A stretch of 64,000 nt of DNA from Labia minor (lineage: Eukaryota; Arthropoda; Insecta; Dermaptera; Spongiphoridae). The stretch's first letter is position 1, and each line of letters starts with the position of its first letter. The position numbers were made by a program, and so were the translations under genes. The DNA is taken from NCBI GenBank assembly GCA_963082975.1, contig OY720346.1:74578767-74642766 (forward strand), read 5' to 3'. Under the pieces are notes generated by a model. That model searched no databases and was not told the origin of the DNA. It saw only the letters and a list, made by a program, of their open reading frames with translations. Below, piece by piece: positions 44,523 through 56,942 of the stretch.

Positions 44523-45028
44523 CAGTAGAACCTCGATAAGTTAAAGTCCAAGGGAAACACAAAATATTTTAAGTTATAGAGGCTTTAAGTTATCAAGGGT
44601 CAATGTTAGGGATAGGTTAATAACATTTTTTTAAAGGCTAAATCATGTCGTTTCTTAAAATTCTCTAACCAGCTATTGCTGGCTTTAAAATTTTTAGATT
44701 TTCAGTGAATTAGGTGTTTCTTTCAGTATGGGTCCACTAACATTGATGTTTTTGTTCCGCCACTGTTTGAACCACGTAAACAAACATTGTTCTGAATTAG
44801 GGAATTCGTTCGTTTCGTTTTTTACATTGAAGACTTTCTCCTGATTCTTGTTTCTTCAAGATTTCAGCTTCTGAGGGCCAATACAGAGAATGAAATTTTA
44901 TTTTAGTTATAGAGGTTGCGTATTTTAAACTATTGAGGTTTTTGGCTCTGATGGGAAAGGAACATATTATTTTTTTAAGTTATAGAGGTTTTTAAGTTAC
45001 AGAGGTTTGAGTTATCGAGGTTCTACTG
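44523..45028. mobile_element. pogo/Tigger-like MITE after the carboxypeptidase stop codon
   Basis: Ends cagtagaacctcgataagtt and its inverse 'gttatcgaggttctactg', flanked by TA (44521-44522, 45029-45030). The repeated motif 'aagttatagagg' occurs near both ends. The end sequence is typical of pogo-type elements. No transposase. Lies 57 bases after the stop codon, so it may be in the 3' UTR; I see no polyadenylation signal between stop and element. Confidence 0.85.
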
Positions 45029-45030
45029 TA

Positions 45031-45538
45031 TTAGATATAAAAATTATCATTTTTGTAAAATTATTTTAGAAAAATTATTTGTAAATATTATTACCTTGAA
45101 AAAAATTCAAATTAATTAAAATACTTGATTTTCCTGATTATTACAAAAATAAAATAAATCATTCATTCTACAATAATATGGAAATATTCTGGTAAATAGA
45201 TAGGATGTGTGTTTTTTTTATTCTTAAGTTAATCTACAAATAAATATTAAAACGAAGCTATTTTATTGATTCTATTAACAGATTATCTATAAAGTAAATA
45301 AAAATAAATATTATATATTTCTTAAACATAAAGTTTTTATTTTGAAAATATTTTAAAACCATTTGAAATTTAAGTATTTAATTGATATTATTTGATTTAA
45401 AAAAATCAAAATGTTTTTATTTTTATTTCATACATTTATTATATATATTATATATATTAATAAATATATTTAAACATAAAAAATGTCATATTATTTATTA
45501 TTAAAATATTACAATTTTTTTTAAGTATTTCACAAATA

Positions 45539-45573
<35 letters not shown>

Positions 45574-46850
45574 TTTTTTGTTCTATATATATATATATAT
45601 ATAATTTTTATTAACTTACCTGGCTTTGATTTTTGCAATTTTAATTATTTACAGTCATTTAAAATATAAAGTAAATATTTTAAATAAAGGTTTTTTTTAT
45701 TTTATTTTTTAATAAGAAAGAATTCTTCGATTTTAGTTCTTTTAAGTCTTTAACATATTTATATATTTAAGAATAAAAAAAAATAATACTATAAAAAATT
45801 CTTTAGTTATAGAACAGTTATTATGGAAAAACATCACAATCTAGAATATTTTTTTTCAAAAAAAGAAAAACAAAAGATTTAGAACATACAATAACTAGAA
45901 ATGTAAATATATATATTTATATACAATAAAAAAGTTGTTAACAAAATGAATTAATTAATCTCAATAAGAGATATGTTAAAGGTTTATAGTTTATAAACAT
46001 TAAATAATATAATATATAAAGAAATGCAAATTTTTATATTGTCAGTAATAATAATAATATTAATAATAATAATAATAATATATTTTTAAATAACTTACAA
46101 AAAATTAAAATTTCAAAATATTATTCATTTATATATGTGGATAATATAAATAACTTTGTCCATTGTGTGTGGTTAATTTCAATTTTTTTTTAATTTCATA
46201 TCATCAAAAGATTATCTATTAGGTCATAGCTTTCATTTAAATTAAAAAATAAAATTTTCTTTCTCTCAGTCGGTATATATTATTATTATATAGATTATAC
46301 TATCATGTCTAAAAGTAAATTATTATTATTAATAAATAATAAATTGTTTAAAAATAAACATTTAAATATAAATATATTGCATAATTCATCACTATATTTA
46401 ATAAAATATGTGATGTTTTTTTATGATTAATTTCATATTTTTTTCTCTGAAATATCTGCTCATAATTTCAAATTTATAAAGATTAATTATATTAAATTAA
46501 AGATAATTTATATATCTACGTTAAATTTCATTATATTTATAATAAATTAGAAAGAAAAGATGTGAACTTTTTTTTCGAGAAAAATTTATAAACTTTATCA
46601 TTTTAAAAATTTTTATAATGCGCAAATAATTAGAGTATATCTATATTATATATATAATAATTTTTTTATTCATTTCAAGCAATATATTTATATAAAAATG
46701 TTAGATTTACATATATATATATATATCATAGAAAATGGAATATTGATTTGAAATTAAATGAGAAATGAATGAATTGATGAAAATGATAAGTGAATTTAAT
46801 GAAAATGACTGTCGAATAACTATTTAGAGTTTATGAATAGAGATATGGAT
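45031..46850. other. AT-rich intergenic spacer between convergent genes 4 and 5
   Basis: Mostly A/T with TA runs (45543-45571, 45583-45603), AAT repeats (46046-46080) and no coding signal. TTTATT at 46676-46681 could be the reverse-strand polyadenylation signal (AATAAA) of the FRRS1-like gene. Confidence 0.5.
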
Positions 46851-46853
46851 GGA

Positions 46854-48885
46854 TTAAAAGTTGACTTTTTGTCGAAAATCCTGCCATGTGTTAATTGGTG
46901 CTAAAACAGTGATTACAATAACAGCTGCTGTCAAGAGGACGATGATAATAATATAAAAAGCAAGAACCACTTTACGAAATGTTGCAAACTAAAACATAAA
47001 AAAAAGTGAAAATATGAGAGAATTTTCTTATCAAATTTATTATTAAAAATTTCACCATCATAGCACTTACTGGTGCATCTTGTTTTCGATCTGCACCATT
47101 GAGTGGACTCCTTGATGCTGACATTTCTTTCATTGGAAAAGAATTAACTCGTTTACTATTTTGTCGTTCGCTTGCACAACCGGCAATCTAATTTTCAAAT
47201 GAGATATTTAGTTAATTTTTTTTTAATTTAATTTTTTAGAAAGAATATCAAATAGATCATATACACTCACCGGCGAAAAAATGCAATATTTGAATTTTTT
47301 CTATCTATCTATCTCTGTGGCTCTACGGAACTCGAAAGTTCTTGGCCGCAGCAAGCCCACCCCTCCAAGTATTCCGATTCTGAGCCACAACCTTCCAGTC
47401 CCTATCCTCTCCCATCTCTCTTCCCAATATATTTTTCGCCATTCATTCTTCTCCCATTCTAGCCACGTGTCCTGCCCACCACAACCTTCTCGATTTTATA
47501 ATTCTAACTATATCTGGAGATGCATAGAGATCATGCAATTCCTCGTTATGCAGTCTCCGCCATTCCCCTGTGACCTCACCTTTCTTTGGCCATTAAATAC
47601 TTAGAAGAATCCTATTCTCAAATACTTTAAATCTACTCTAGTCTCTTAAGGTCATAGACCATGCCTCTCACCCATATAATACAACCGGTAAAATAATTGT
47701 TTTATATATTTTAATTTTTATCCCCTTTGATAATAATTTTTTTATTCATTATTTTTAATTTAATTCAATAATATAATTATATTTTCAAACACATATTTTA
47801 AACTTTAATATCTACTTTATATATATATATGAACATTTTAAATAACTTAATAAACAAATTATCTAAATTTTATTATAAATAAACATTTTTTTCTTAATAT
47901 TAGTGGAAAAGTAAAATATACTCAACTTTATTCATTATTTATAAAATAATACATTGTTTTAGTTAATCGTACATTAATCTTCACATTGAGTTTCTTAATT
48001 TAATATTGTTTTTCCGAGTAATAAAATTTAGATAATTTGTTTATTAAGTTATTTAAAACAGTGTTTCTCAACCTTTTAGTATTCACGGTCCAATTTTCAA
48101 TCATAATTTTCATCGCCTCACGTTGAAAATATATTTAATTGAATTAAATTAAAAATAATATAAAAAATTCAAATGTTGCGTTTTTTCGCCGATGAGTGTA
48201 TATTAATTAAAATTAATTAGTATTACCGAAAAAATCAAGTGCATGGCAACATGGAAGGCAACAAAAGCAACAAGAATCCAATCGAACCAACTTGGCAATT
48301 CTGCTTTGCTTAATTTTGAAGCAAAGAAAATGGTTACAACTGAAAAAAAAAATATATCAATTTTAATTATTATAATAATAATTTTGATTATTTTTATGTT
48401 TAATCTTCATAAATAAATAAACAAATATGATAGTTTCATGTGATTTCTAAATTTATTTTTTGCACAATGTTTAGGGGAGGGGGGCACGTGCCCCCCGGCC
48501 CGACGCCACTGCCCATAATTGGAAATTATCCTTTTTTTTAAATAAAATGCAATTTTGTAAAATTAAATTAAATTAAGCAAATAATTTTTTTTTAAATAAA
48601 TATTTAGAGTAAATAATACTATTCACAACTCACTAGCTAAGATATGAGCTGAATTTCCTATGAACCAATGGATCCAGTTAAAGAGAGGTCGTCGTTTAGT
48701 GCCTGGATGAGGCCGAAATGCTGCGACGAAAGGTTGTATAAAAGCAAGAAACGTTGTAACCACACCAAGAATTGCATGAGGATTTTTCTCTTGAGACCAG
48801 TCGCGTAAATGAACAAAGATAAGTACAAAACCAGTTATTGTCATGGCCCATGTTAGCAACTAAAAATAAAGAATATTTACATTTT

Positions 48886-48935
<50 letters not shown>

Positions 48936-51900
48936 TACATAATATAATTGTAGTTATTAAATAATTAATTTAAATATTATAAAATAAATAATTTAAAAGA
49001 AATATTATTTAAGTAGCAATATTATATGAATGATTCAAAATTGACATATCGATTAAAACTCCATAAAACAAATCTTGATTAAAAGGAGAAAACAGAAAAA
49101 TTCCTGCTTAATTATAATTTCAATTAAATGATGTTGACTGAATATTGACTATAATTATATCTCTTATCTAATGTCATATTGAAAGTTTAATATAATATAC
49201 ATATATCGTTTTTATTATTACAATTTTTGAATGATTAATGGAGTTAATCGATTTGGCAAATGAAAGAAAACGATCATGTCAAATTTAGTCTTCAATTTAT
49301 GTTTCTACATATTCTAGGCAAAGTTTATTATATACATTTGTTATGACAATTACAACGTAAACTTCATAAAATGGAAGAAAGAAATCTGTAAATAAATAAA
49401 TAAAAGATATTAAATTTGTTATTAAAGATTTTTTAAAGGCGCCACATGGTGAAAGGTTAGCAAAGTTGCCTCAAATTCCCGTGGTCCCTGGGTTCAAGTC
49501 CCGGGCCTGGAAAGGGAATTTCTCTAGCTAGGGTCTATGGGACGGAGTCAACCCAGCTTGCAGGATCAAAATTGGGAAAGCTACTTGATAGCACCTCCGA
49601 TCAAGGTAAAGGTTGATAGGACCCGTGATCATAGGACATCTAATTGATATAACCCACTTGATAGGCGGTGTCCTTGCGTAGGACGTACAGTCAGAGGTTT
49701 TTTTTAAGATTTTTGCAAATTCATTATTAACGTCTTTTCCCAATAATTGTTATAATTTCTTTTAATCTTAAAGTTATAACAGTTAAAATTAAAATAAAAA
49801 CAGCTTACACTGTAATTGAAATTTATAAGTATTTTCTTCTAAGGCAATTATAATGTAACTGAACAATAATTTCACTTTCTTTGTAATGAGGCACTTACTA
49901 TTTTTGCATTAAAATGAATATCCTTCAATTTCAATTAAAAAAATAGATTGATTTTAAAAAATCATATTAGTAGAATATACCTATATGTTATTACGAGGGT
50001 GGGGTGAAAAGTTTCCGACCTGACCAAGAAAAACGATGTTTTTAAATTTTTATTTGTTATATTTTTCAATATACAAAGTAACTCTGTGAAGTATCTTGGA
50101 CTGTGTCTTGATTCGAAAATAAACTGGAAAATTCACATAGACAAAAAGAAGAATGAATTAAACATCAAATATAAAAAAATGTATTGGCTGTTGGGAAAAA
50201 ACTCACAACTTACACTTAAAACAAAAGTACTGCTTTACAAGTCAATGCTTAAGCCAATCTGGCAATACTCATGTCAAATCTGGGGAACTGCCAGCGAGTC
50301 CAATATAAATAAGTTGACCTGTGGCCAGGTCCGAACCGACCGACTGTTTGAAATAAATTAATTTCCAGCTACAGAAACAATTTCAAATAATTTTAATATA
50401 TCTATTAATGTAATAAAAAACAGATATGGATACATAAATAATAAATATAAACATTTTTAATTTTATTTTATTTATAATATATATTCAAAACCAGGCTGTG
50501 ACGTCATGAATGGCTGGATGACGTCATATAATTTTAAATCAAGAAAAAACTAATAAATATGATTTTTCTCGAGGATAAAACCAATACAAAGTGCATGATT
50601 CGTGGTGATATATAAAAAAATCTCCTTTGGTGTGAAAATAACACTTTCCTTCCTATCGTCGTAATACTACCACTTCCGGTTTCCGGAATTGCACCAAAAG
50701 TTGATCAATTCATCCCACTGATGCATTAAGTAAATATACCAAATTTCATCAAAATCGGTTGAGCCGTTCAGGCTGTACACATCTATACGGACGGACGGAC
50801 GGACGGACGGACGGACGGACAGACGGACGGACAGACGGACGGACGGACAGACATCATGCTAAAAATACTTTTTTCTGTTTAGAAAATGCATGATTCGTGG
50901 AGAAATGTAAAAATCTCCACATGTGAAATTTGGTGTGAAAACAATACCTCCCTTACTATCGTCGGTCGGTAATAAAATACAAAGAGTGCAATCCAAAATA
51001 CTTAGATGCATAGCAAATGCACCCTGGTACGTCTCAAATGCAAGCTTGCACAATGACCTTCTCGTCCCACCAGTCAGAGAAGTGATCCATCAGTCATTCA
51101 TCAAACAAATTAAAAAACTAGAAAATCATCCAAATGTATCAGCGATTGCTCTCCTAGACAACAGTGAAGTCTACAGGAGACTTAAGAAGACCCACGTTCT
51201 CGATATTGAGGAGCGTGCTATATCAAAAAACTGGAGGGTGAAACTAAAATAGGGACGTCGTCGATGGCCGACTTTCTCTTCAAGTGATGTGTGAATGTGA
51301 GAATGAATGAATGAATGTATGAGTGTCTGAGTGTGAGAGTGTATGTAAATAAATTATTATCACATTTACTTATAGCTCCAAAACTGAGCTGATTGTAAAT
51401 AAAATAAAGGAAAAAAAAAAAGAAAAAAAAAAAAAAAAAAAAAAAAAATTTAAGTCTCATCAACTGTTATGAATCGACGCAAAAATTCGTTTGGATTACG
51501 TCTACAGCGCCAAATTGTCGGTAGAAATGGTTTTTCGAAGCAATTTTTTGTCTAACGTTAGCAAACGCGGCACCCACGTTGCACACAACTTTCCATATTC
51601 AAAAGGTTGTGCAAAATATTTCACACACGTTCAGCTGAGATCGTACAGGTCTCAGCTATTTGAATGTTCAAAAATAAAGCAAAAAACAAAATTTTAAAAC
51701 ATCGTTTTTCTTGGTCAGGCCGGAAACTTTTCACCCCACCCTCGTATATTATAGAAAAGTAGTAATCTACATTATTTATATAAAGTGATTTAACTAAATA
51801 TTTAATATTAAGCTTTTCATTTGAGAATGGAGTTAATCAGATTGGCTTTTAAAATAAAATAAAAAATTTACTTGACAATGTTAAAAAAAAAAAAAAAAAA

Positions 51901-53430
51901 TTGCCATTTAGGGATGTTTAATTTTCTTTTTAGTGAATTATTTTTTTGAATAGAAAGAATTTGGAATTAAATAAACGCTCTAACATAAAAAAGTAAAGTT
52001 AATCGATTTGGCACGTGAAGCAATCATATTACAAGATAAATTGTTTATATATATATATTATATTAGATAAATGTTGATTTGTTATCATTATATTGATTTT
52101 AAATTTAATAAATTACCATAAAAAATCGATGCCAGGCAAACCATTGATCTTTGCCGCACATTTGATGACCAACCCACGTTTGACGAAAATATCTTGCAAG
52201 TAAAATACCTAGAGATGCTGTTCCAATCCAAGAAGCTAACATAAATGAACCATGTAATTGCAAGAAGAGTTTCGAAGCTCCTTGAATATTGTTGATTTCG
52301 GATAAATGAATTGCAGAACCGGAATATAATTTACCTAAATTATGAACTCCGATCCCTGCATTATTTCCTGTAAAATATTATTTAAATAAACCGATGATTA
52401 AAAATATTATTCATATAAATAAATTTCATAAAATTATGATTAATACCTTTTAAAGTAGTTCCTGCTGCTATTAATAAATAGTATGCTGTATTTATAAGAT
52501 CAAATTGTCGACCTTCAACTGTAGTCAATTTCTCACGAACAAATTTACAACCAATATCACCATTTACCATACTTCCAGATATAAAGTCAATTCCAACACT
52601 CTAAAATACATTAAATTAATCAATTGAAAAGAAGAAAGTTAATATTATTATATTCTTTCGTTGAAATTTTTATTGAATTTTAACGCTATAACAAAAATAT
52701 TATACCGATATTTATATCTTTATATATTAAAAATTTAAATAATTAACAAATTTGGATCATTTTATGATATTTTTGTACATGTAGTTTTAAATTAAATTAA
52801 TTTAATGATAATATAGTGGGTTCCGTTTTTAATTTCCAATAAACTTTTTTTATTCAATTTTTGCGGGTCGTTTTTAGTTTACGAGATAAAAAGGATTAAA
52901 GTTTGCTCAAATTAGCTTATTATAAACCACGAAATATGATTTCATTAAGTAATGTTTTATAGACTTCGGTTTGGATATAGGGAAATTATTTAATTAATTT
53001 TTTAATTTTTCAATATTTAATCCGAAATGGAAAAAAAACAAAACAAAACAGAAAATAAGAGAAGCCCTCTGATGGTCAAATTAATAAAACATTATAAATA
53101 GAATATCAATGGATTTATATGCAAACTTTAATAATTTCTATCTCGTAAACTAGGAGCGAACCACCAAAAAGTTTATTTGGAATTAAAAAAGGAACCCACT
53201 GGTAAAGTTTTATCCAAATCCATACTGGATGGCCATTTTATATAATTACCAATTGAATTATTTAAGTGAGTTCAGCAAATTCTAAAATTTATTTATTTTA
53301 TTGAAGGAAAAAATTTAAAAAGAACTAACCCGAATCCTTTTATTGCCTTTTCCGACATTCCATGACATGTATGCTTTGACTGGACTTCCAGGAGAATCCT
53401 CAACACATTCCACGACAGAATCATCACCCT

Positions 53431-53477
<47 letters not shown>

Positions 53478-55558
53478 TGATATAATAATAAAAATAATAA
53501 ATGTTAATTGAAATATTTGAAAAGTAAATAAAATAGAAATTGACAATATACCATTTTTGGATCATCAGAGAGACCAACTCCAACCCATTTAGCTCCCTTC
53601 CCTTTCAATTCGAACTCGTATCTTTCACCTTGGACAAAAACAGAAACCACCATTATACAAGATCCACTTTGAACGCAATTTTCAGGATATCCGAAACAGG
53701 TTTTTGTCACCCCGCATCCATCGTATATAGTATCTATATTTTGGGCTTTTTCCTAAAATAATAAAAAAGAAAAATGAAATAAAAAATAATTATTTAAAAA
53801 TAAAAAAAAATAAAAATATTAATTATACCAAATTGTCTATAGTTTATAATTTATTTTATATATATACACACAAACAATCAATAACAACAACAAACAAACA
53901 AATCATAAATTTCTATTATATGTATATATATACATACTCGTGGACTGACTGTTGGAATGTAAGAGGGTGTAGTAGTCGTTCTTGATGTGGTAACTACAAT
54001 TGGCCCATTGGTTGTTGAAATACCTCCAGGTATGCCATCTTTTCTTGCTAGTACAGAAACTTGCTCGGATGTAATTCCAACCCAATAAGTAGAATAATCT
54101 TGAACTACAGTTCCACTAAATTTAGAAAATAAAATTATATATTTAAATATATATATTAAATGGAACACAATAATAAATTATTTTAGATACTTGCTTGAAT
54201 ATAACGTTACCCTCAAAATTATTAGGAGGTTCCCATTCAAATGATATTACAGTTTTATTAGATGAATCACTATGAGTAACACCATTCTAGAATCAATAAG
54301 AATTACATATTTGTTAATGATAATTATCTTATTTTATTATACTAGCAAAAATTGTATATATATATATATATATTTGTATATTCTTGAGATATTAAACCGC
54401 TCTAAGGATTATTTTGAAATTCCAACCATAGATAATATTTATAAAGAAAAATCGATCTGTATTGGTTTCAGCCTCAGGAAAAATCAACTTAATTAGCATT
54501 TTTCTAATTTAAAATAGTACATTTAAATGATGTCACTATATCATCCATATTGAAATTTGCCTCACGCCATTCTTTTTTAATTGATATTGTATTAATATTT
54601 TTTTTTATATTTAAAATATTTTAAAATTTTTTATTTAATTTCGAAATAAAATTAAAAATATTTATTATAATATTTTAGAATAAAATATTAAGATATATAT
54701 TTATCATTCCCCCACCAAAAAAAAAAATTCATGAAGTCAGTAATATATAATACATATGAACAATTATAAAGGAAGTAATTTCAAATAAATTGTTGATTAA
54801 ATTTGATCTAATAATATTAAATAAATTATATTATATTAATTAAAATATTTTTTAGATTAAATTATAAATAATATAAATGATATTTGATTATTATAAATAA
54901 AAATAAAACAGATATACCCTCCTTTCTTAATTAAAATATAGACAAGTACAGGTGTCAAGATAATTTCAGAATTTATATTATTATCAGTAGTAATCCTTGA
55001 ACGATATATATATATATATATATATATATGATCACATATTTTATCAAGTAAATTTGAATATATTTTTCATCTTGAGATAAAAATCAAGTTATTTTAATTA
55101 ATTTGTATCATTTTAGGAAACTAATTTTTGATTGGTCATTTTTAGAAAACCGATTTAACAATCAAATGTAATAAATAATTAAAAAATTGTAAAATTTTTA
55201 AAAATTTTACCCTCTCGCCGGTGCCGCAATTGAGAGTGTGTGCGTTTTCAGGGACTTGTGTCCAGGTGCCAATCACTTCCCCACTGGCTGGATCTTTAGC
55301 ATGAAGGAGGACTCCTTTGAAGACAAATCGATCCCGACTGGAGACCATCACATTGAGGGTCTCGCCTTGGCTTATACTACGTTTTGCGGTGGCCACAATA
55401 AATGGTGATGGTGAATTTTGAGAAGCAGTATCTCGGTGATGAGGTGTCAACGACAAACACACCCCTTCAGGTGCACCAGATTTATACGCATTCAGTTCTG
55501 TTAAGAGGCACAGGACTGTTAAGCAATAAAGCAGAAGCGGACCTCGTAGAAACATCAT
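46854..55558 (-). CDS. Ferric-chelate reductase 1-like protein (reeler, DOMON, cytochrome b561), CG8399 type
   Basis: Eleven exons: 55558-55211, 54286-54195, 54115-53938, 53752-53552, 53428-53330, 52600-52447, 52367-52117, 48859-48634, 48339-48227, 47187-47071 and 46988-46854, giving 637 aa. A signal peptide (1-24, ending TELNA) precedes a reeler domain (about 25-165), a Thr/Pro-rich linker (about 185-206), a DOMON domain (about 215-355; KWVGVGLSDDPKM) and a cytochrome b561 core (about 360-560) with His at about 396 (LQLHGS), 437 (WHRFF), 469 (NPHAIL) and 505 (IHWFIG), the expected haem ligands. A further hydrophobic segment lies at about 599-622. The family moves electrons across membranes to reduce ferric iron. 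Intron 2 appears to use a GC donor. The ATG directly follows an AG acceptor-like site, so a 5' UTR intron is likely. Confidence 0.92.
47300..47720 (-). pseudogene. RTE-like LINE 3' end in an FRRS1-like intron
   Basis: Matches 30680-31110 over 'tctctgtggctctacggaactcgaaagttcttggccgcagcaagc' and downstream blocks ('cacgtgtcctgcccac', 'gagatgcatagagatcatgcaattcctcg'). More decayed in reading frame than the first copy. Same orientation as the host gene. Confidence 0.7.
48060..48195. mobile_element. Fragment of a CAGTGTTTCTCAACC-type hAT MITE
   Basis: Only a left end, cagtgtttctcaacctttt, with a little interior is recognisable. No right end or target duplication found. Confidence 0.4.
48462..48512. 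mobile_element. End of the CAGTGGCGTCGGG MITE family
   Basis: 'gcacaatgtttaggggaggg' then 'ggcacgtgcccccc' and 'ggcccgacgccactg' mirror the left end of 14581-14800. Solo end in an intron of the FRRS1-like gene. Confidence 0.55.
49437..49706 (+). mobile_element. tRNA-derived SINE, third copy
   Basis: 'ggcgccacatggtgaaagg' head, B box gggttcaagtcccgggc, 'gggacggagtcaacccagc' body and T tail. It lacks the 'gctagcctcgctgtc' block in its usual form (gttagcaaagttgcc instead). Confidence 0.75.
50313..50972 (-). mobile_element. HINE family A inside a LINE ORF
   Basis: Full set of family A blocks in reverse, with a long pure GGAC/AGAC tract (50788-50851). The LINE codons on both sides (Asn-Ile-Asn, then Lys-Ile-Gln) and the repeated aataa give its exact ends. 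This copy defines the family boundaries best. Confidence 0.85.
50788..50851 (+). repeat. (GGAC)n microsatellite inside HINE A
   Basis: At least fourteen near-perfect tetranucleotide units, mixed GGAC and AGAC. Shorter versions occupy the same place in the other family A copies. Confidence 0.9.
52815..53265. mobile_element. Foldback family F copy in an FRRS1-like intron
   Basis: 'gggttccgtttttaatttccaataaac' and 'gtttacgagataaaaaggatt' on the left; 'atctcgtaaactaggagcg', 'ttggaattaaaaaaggaaccc' and 'actggtaaagttttatcc' on the right. The central block 'gaagccctctgatgg' is the reverse of that in 17985-18490. Confidence 0.7.
54325..55190 (+). mobile_element. Family E copy in FRRS1-like intron 1, paired with 2447-3690
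   Basis: Carries 'ttattttattatactagc', 'gagatattaaaccgctctaagg', 'attggtttcagcctcagg', then 'atatagacaagtacaggtgtcaag' and 'aagttattttaattaatttgta'. It extends to within about 20 bases of the exon 1 donor at 55210. Confidence 0.7.
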
Positions 55559-55922
55559 CTGAAAATAAAACAAGAACAAATTTTAATAAAAGCTAAAGAC
55601 ATATTAATTTGCATAAAAAAAATTGTCCTATTTAAGTTTTTTTGTTGAACTCGTATTTGAATCTAAATATTGGAAAAATCAAATGTGAAAGCAATATTGT
55701 TTAATAAAAATAAAAAAAAATCCCATTATTTATAATTCTATATTGGAAAAAAATTAAGTTCTATTATTTAGTTATACAAAGGAGATGGCAATTAAGATTA
55801 GTTTTTGTTTGTTTGTTTTTTATTTTGCCTATAGAATTTGAAACAGTCAACAAGAAATTAAAATCAATAGTATATACTCTGAAAAGTAAATTTAACATAC
55901 TATATATTATAATAATGATTCA

Positions 55923-55925
<3 letters not shown>

Positions 55926-55975
<50 letters not shown>

Positions 55976-55990
55976 TTATTTATTTATTTA
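55926..55990. repeat. (TA)n microsatellite followed by TTTA repeats
   Basis: About 22 TA units, then 'tttatttatttatttattta'. Similar TA tracts lie at 2789-2814, 2871-2908, 9717-9744, 27558-27601, 45543-45571 and 53431-53471; a TA/GA tract is at 48890-48935. Confidence 0.9.
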
Positions 55991-56009
55991 GATTCAATAG
56001 AAAAGAGAA

Positions 56010-56942
56010 AAGGCTGTATAAATTCGATTATCGAATTTGTTATGTTGGTACACATATGTTTCTCATATGTTGACATTATCAGCCATTTTGGATTAGTAAT
56101 TTGTTTATGACAACTGAAAAAGTTAGTTACGTTTTTGTGTTCTTCGATTTTTTAATTAATAAAAAAAATGGATGAAAGAATCTTTATTAAATTTTGCTCT
56201 AAAAATGGAATAAAGTAAGGAATACTACAAGGAAGCTATGTAATGTTTGCGTGAAGGAATATGGCTCAAACGATCGGAATTGTGGAAAAACAAATAATGA
56301 ATTTTGTGAATAGCTGTGTACATTCGATCATCGAAATTTTTTTTTTTGTTATTTTGGTACACATATGTTTCTCATATGTTGACATTATCAATAATTTTGG
56401 ATTATTAGTTTGTTTTTGACAACTGAGTCACATTTTGTGTGTCCTTGGATTATTTGCTTAAAAAAAAATAAGGAATACTAAAAGGAAGTTATGGAACGTA
56501 TGCGTGAAAGTAATACGGCTCAAACGATCGGAATTTTGGACAAACAAATCATACTTTCTGCATCACGATAATGCACCAGCTCACACATCATTGTTTGTAT
56601 GTGATTTTTTGACCAAAAACAACACCGTAATCATGCCTCAACCACCGTATTCACCAGATTTGGCTCCCTGCGACTTTTTACTATTCCCAAAACTGAAGCG
56701 ACCAATGAAAGGAAAGCGTTTTGCCACAATGGATGAGATAAGGTCGGAAACGAAGATCGAGCTAATGGTCATATCGAAAAGCGCATTTCAGAAGAGCTTC
56801 GACGATTCGAAGAAGCGCTGGCATAAGTACATTATATCTGAGGGGAATTACTTTGAAGGGAACACAAAATGGATATGGATCAATAAATAAATACTTTTCT
56901 AAATATTTCAAAATCCACCTTTTTGTTTTGAACAAACCTCGT
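56010..56942 (+). pseudogene. Two adjacent mariner derivatives
   Basis: A first fragment (about 56010-56300) runs from the subterminal 'cgattatcgaatttgttatg' to 'ggaattgtggaaaaacaaataatg'. A second, longer one starts there with 'aattttgtgaatagctgtg' and contains the open stretch 56504-56890 with 'FLHHDNAPAHTSLF' and 'PPYSPDLAPCDFLLFPKLK', ending 'gaacaaacctcg'. The second has the same deletion as the copies at 10291 and 63361, and its C-terminal half is nearly free of stops. Confidence 0.8.

Larger units (their letters stand above)
50085..51449 (+). pseudogene. 5'-truncated jockey-like LINE, interrupted by HINE A
   Basis: Left coding part (50086-50312) reads SVKYLGLCLDSKINWKIH and 'YKSMLKPIWQYSCQIWG'; right part (50973-51252) reads 'KIQRVQSKILRCIANAPWY' and 'HVLDIEERAISKNW', then a stop. 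These are the thumb and C-terminal regions of a jockey-clade ORF2. If the HINE and its duplicated bases are removed, the frame continues without a break. AATAAA (51400) and a poly-A of over 30 bases end it. The RT catalytic part is absent. Confidence 0.88.
49994..51744. mobile_element. Mariner (second family) split by a LINE that itself holds a HINE
   Basis: Outer ends cgagggtggggtgaaaagttt and 'aaacttttcaccccaccctcg', flanked by TA. The mariner parts are 49994-50084 and 51450-51744; the right part aligns with 33722-34010 ('aagtctcatcaac', 'cgcaaaaattcgtttggatta'). Between them is a LINE tail ending in a long poly-A. In FRRS1-like intron 7. Confidence 0.85.

Noticed and set aside
47281..47604. 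107-codon plus-strand ORF rich in Pro and Ser
   Set aside because: It is the antisense of the RTE-like LINE tail, which explains the sequence better.
50788..50851. CRISPR-like or satellite array
   Set aside because: Simple tetranucleotide microsatellite inside a transposable element; no spacers, and the genome is eukaryotic.
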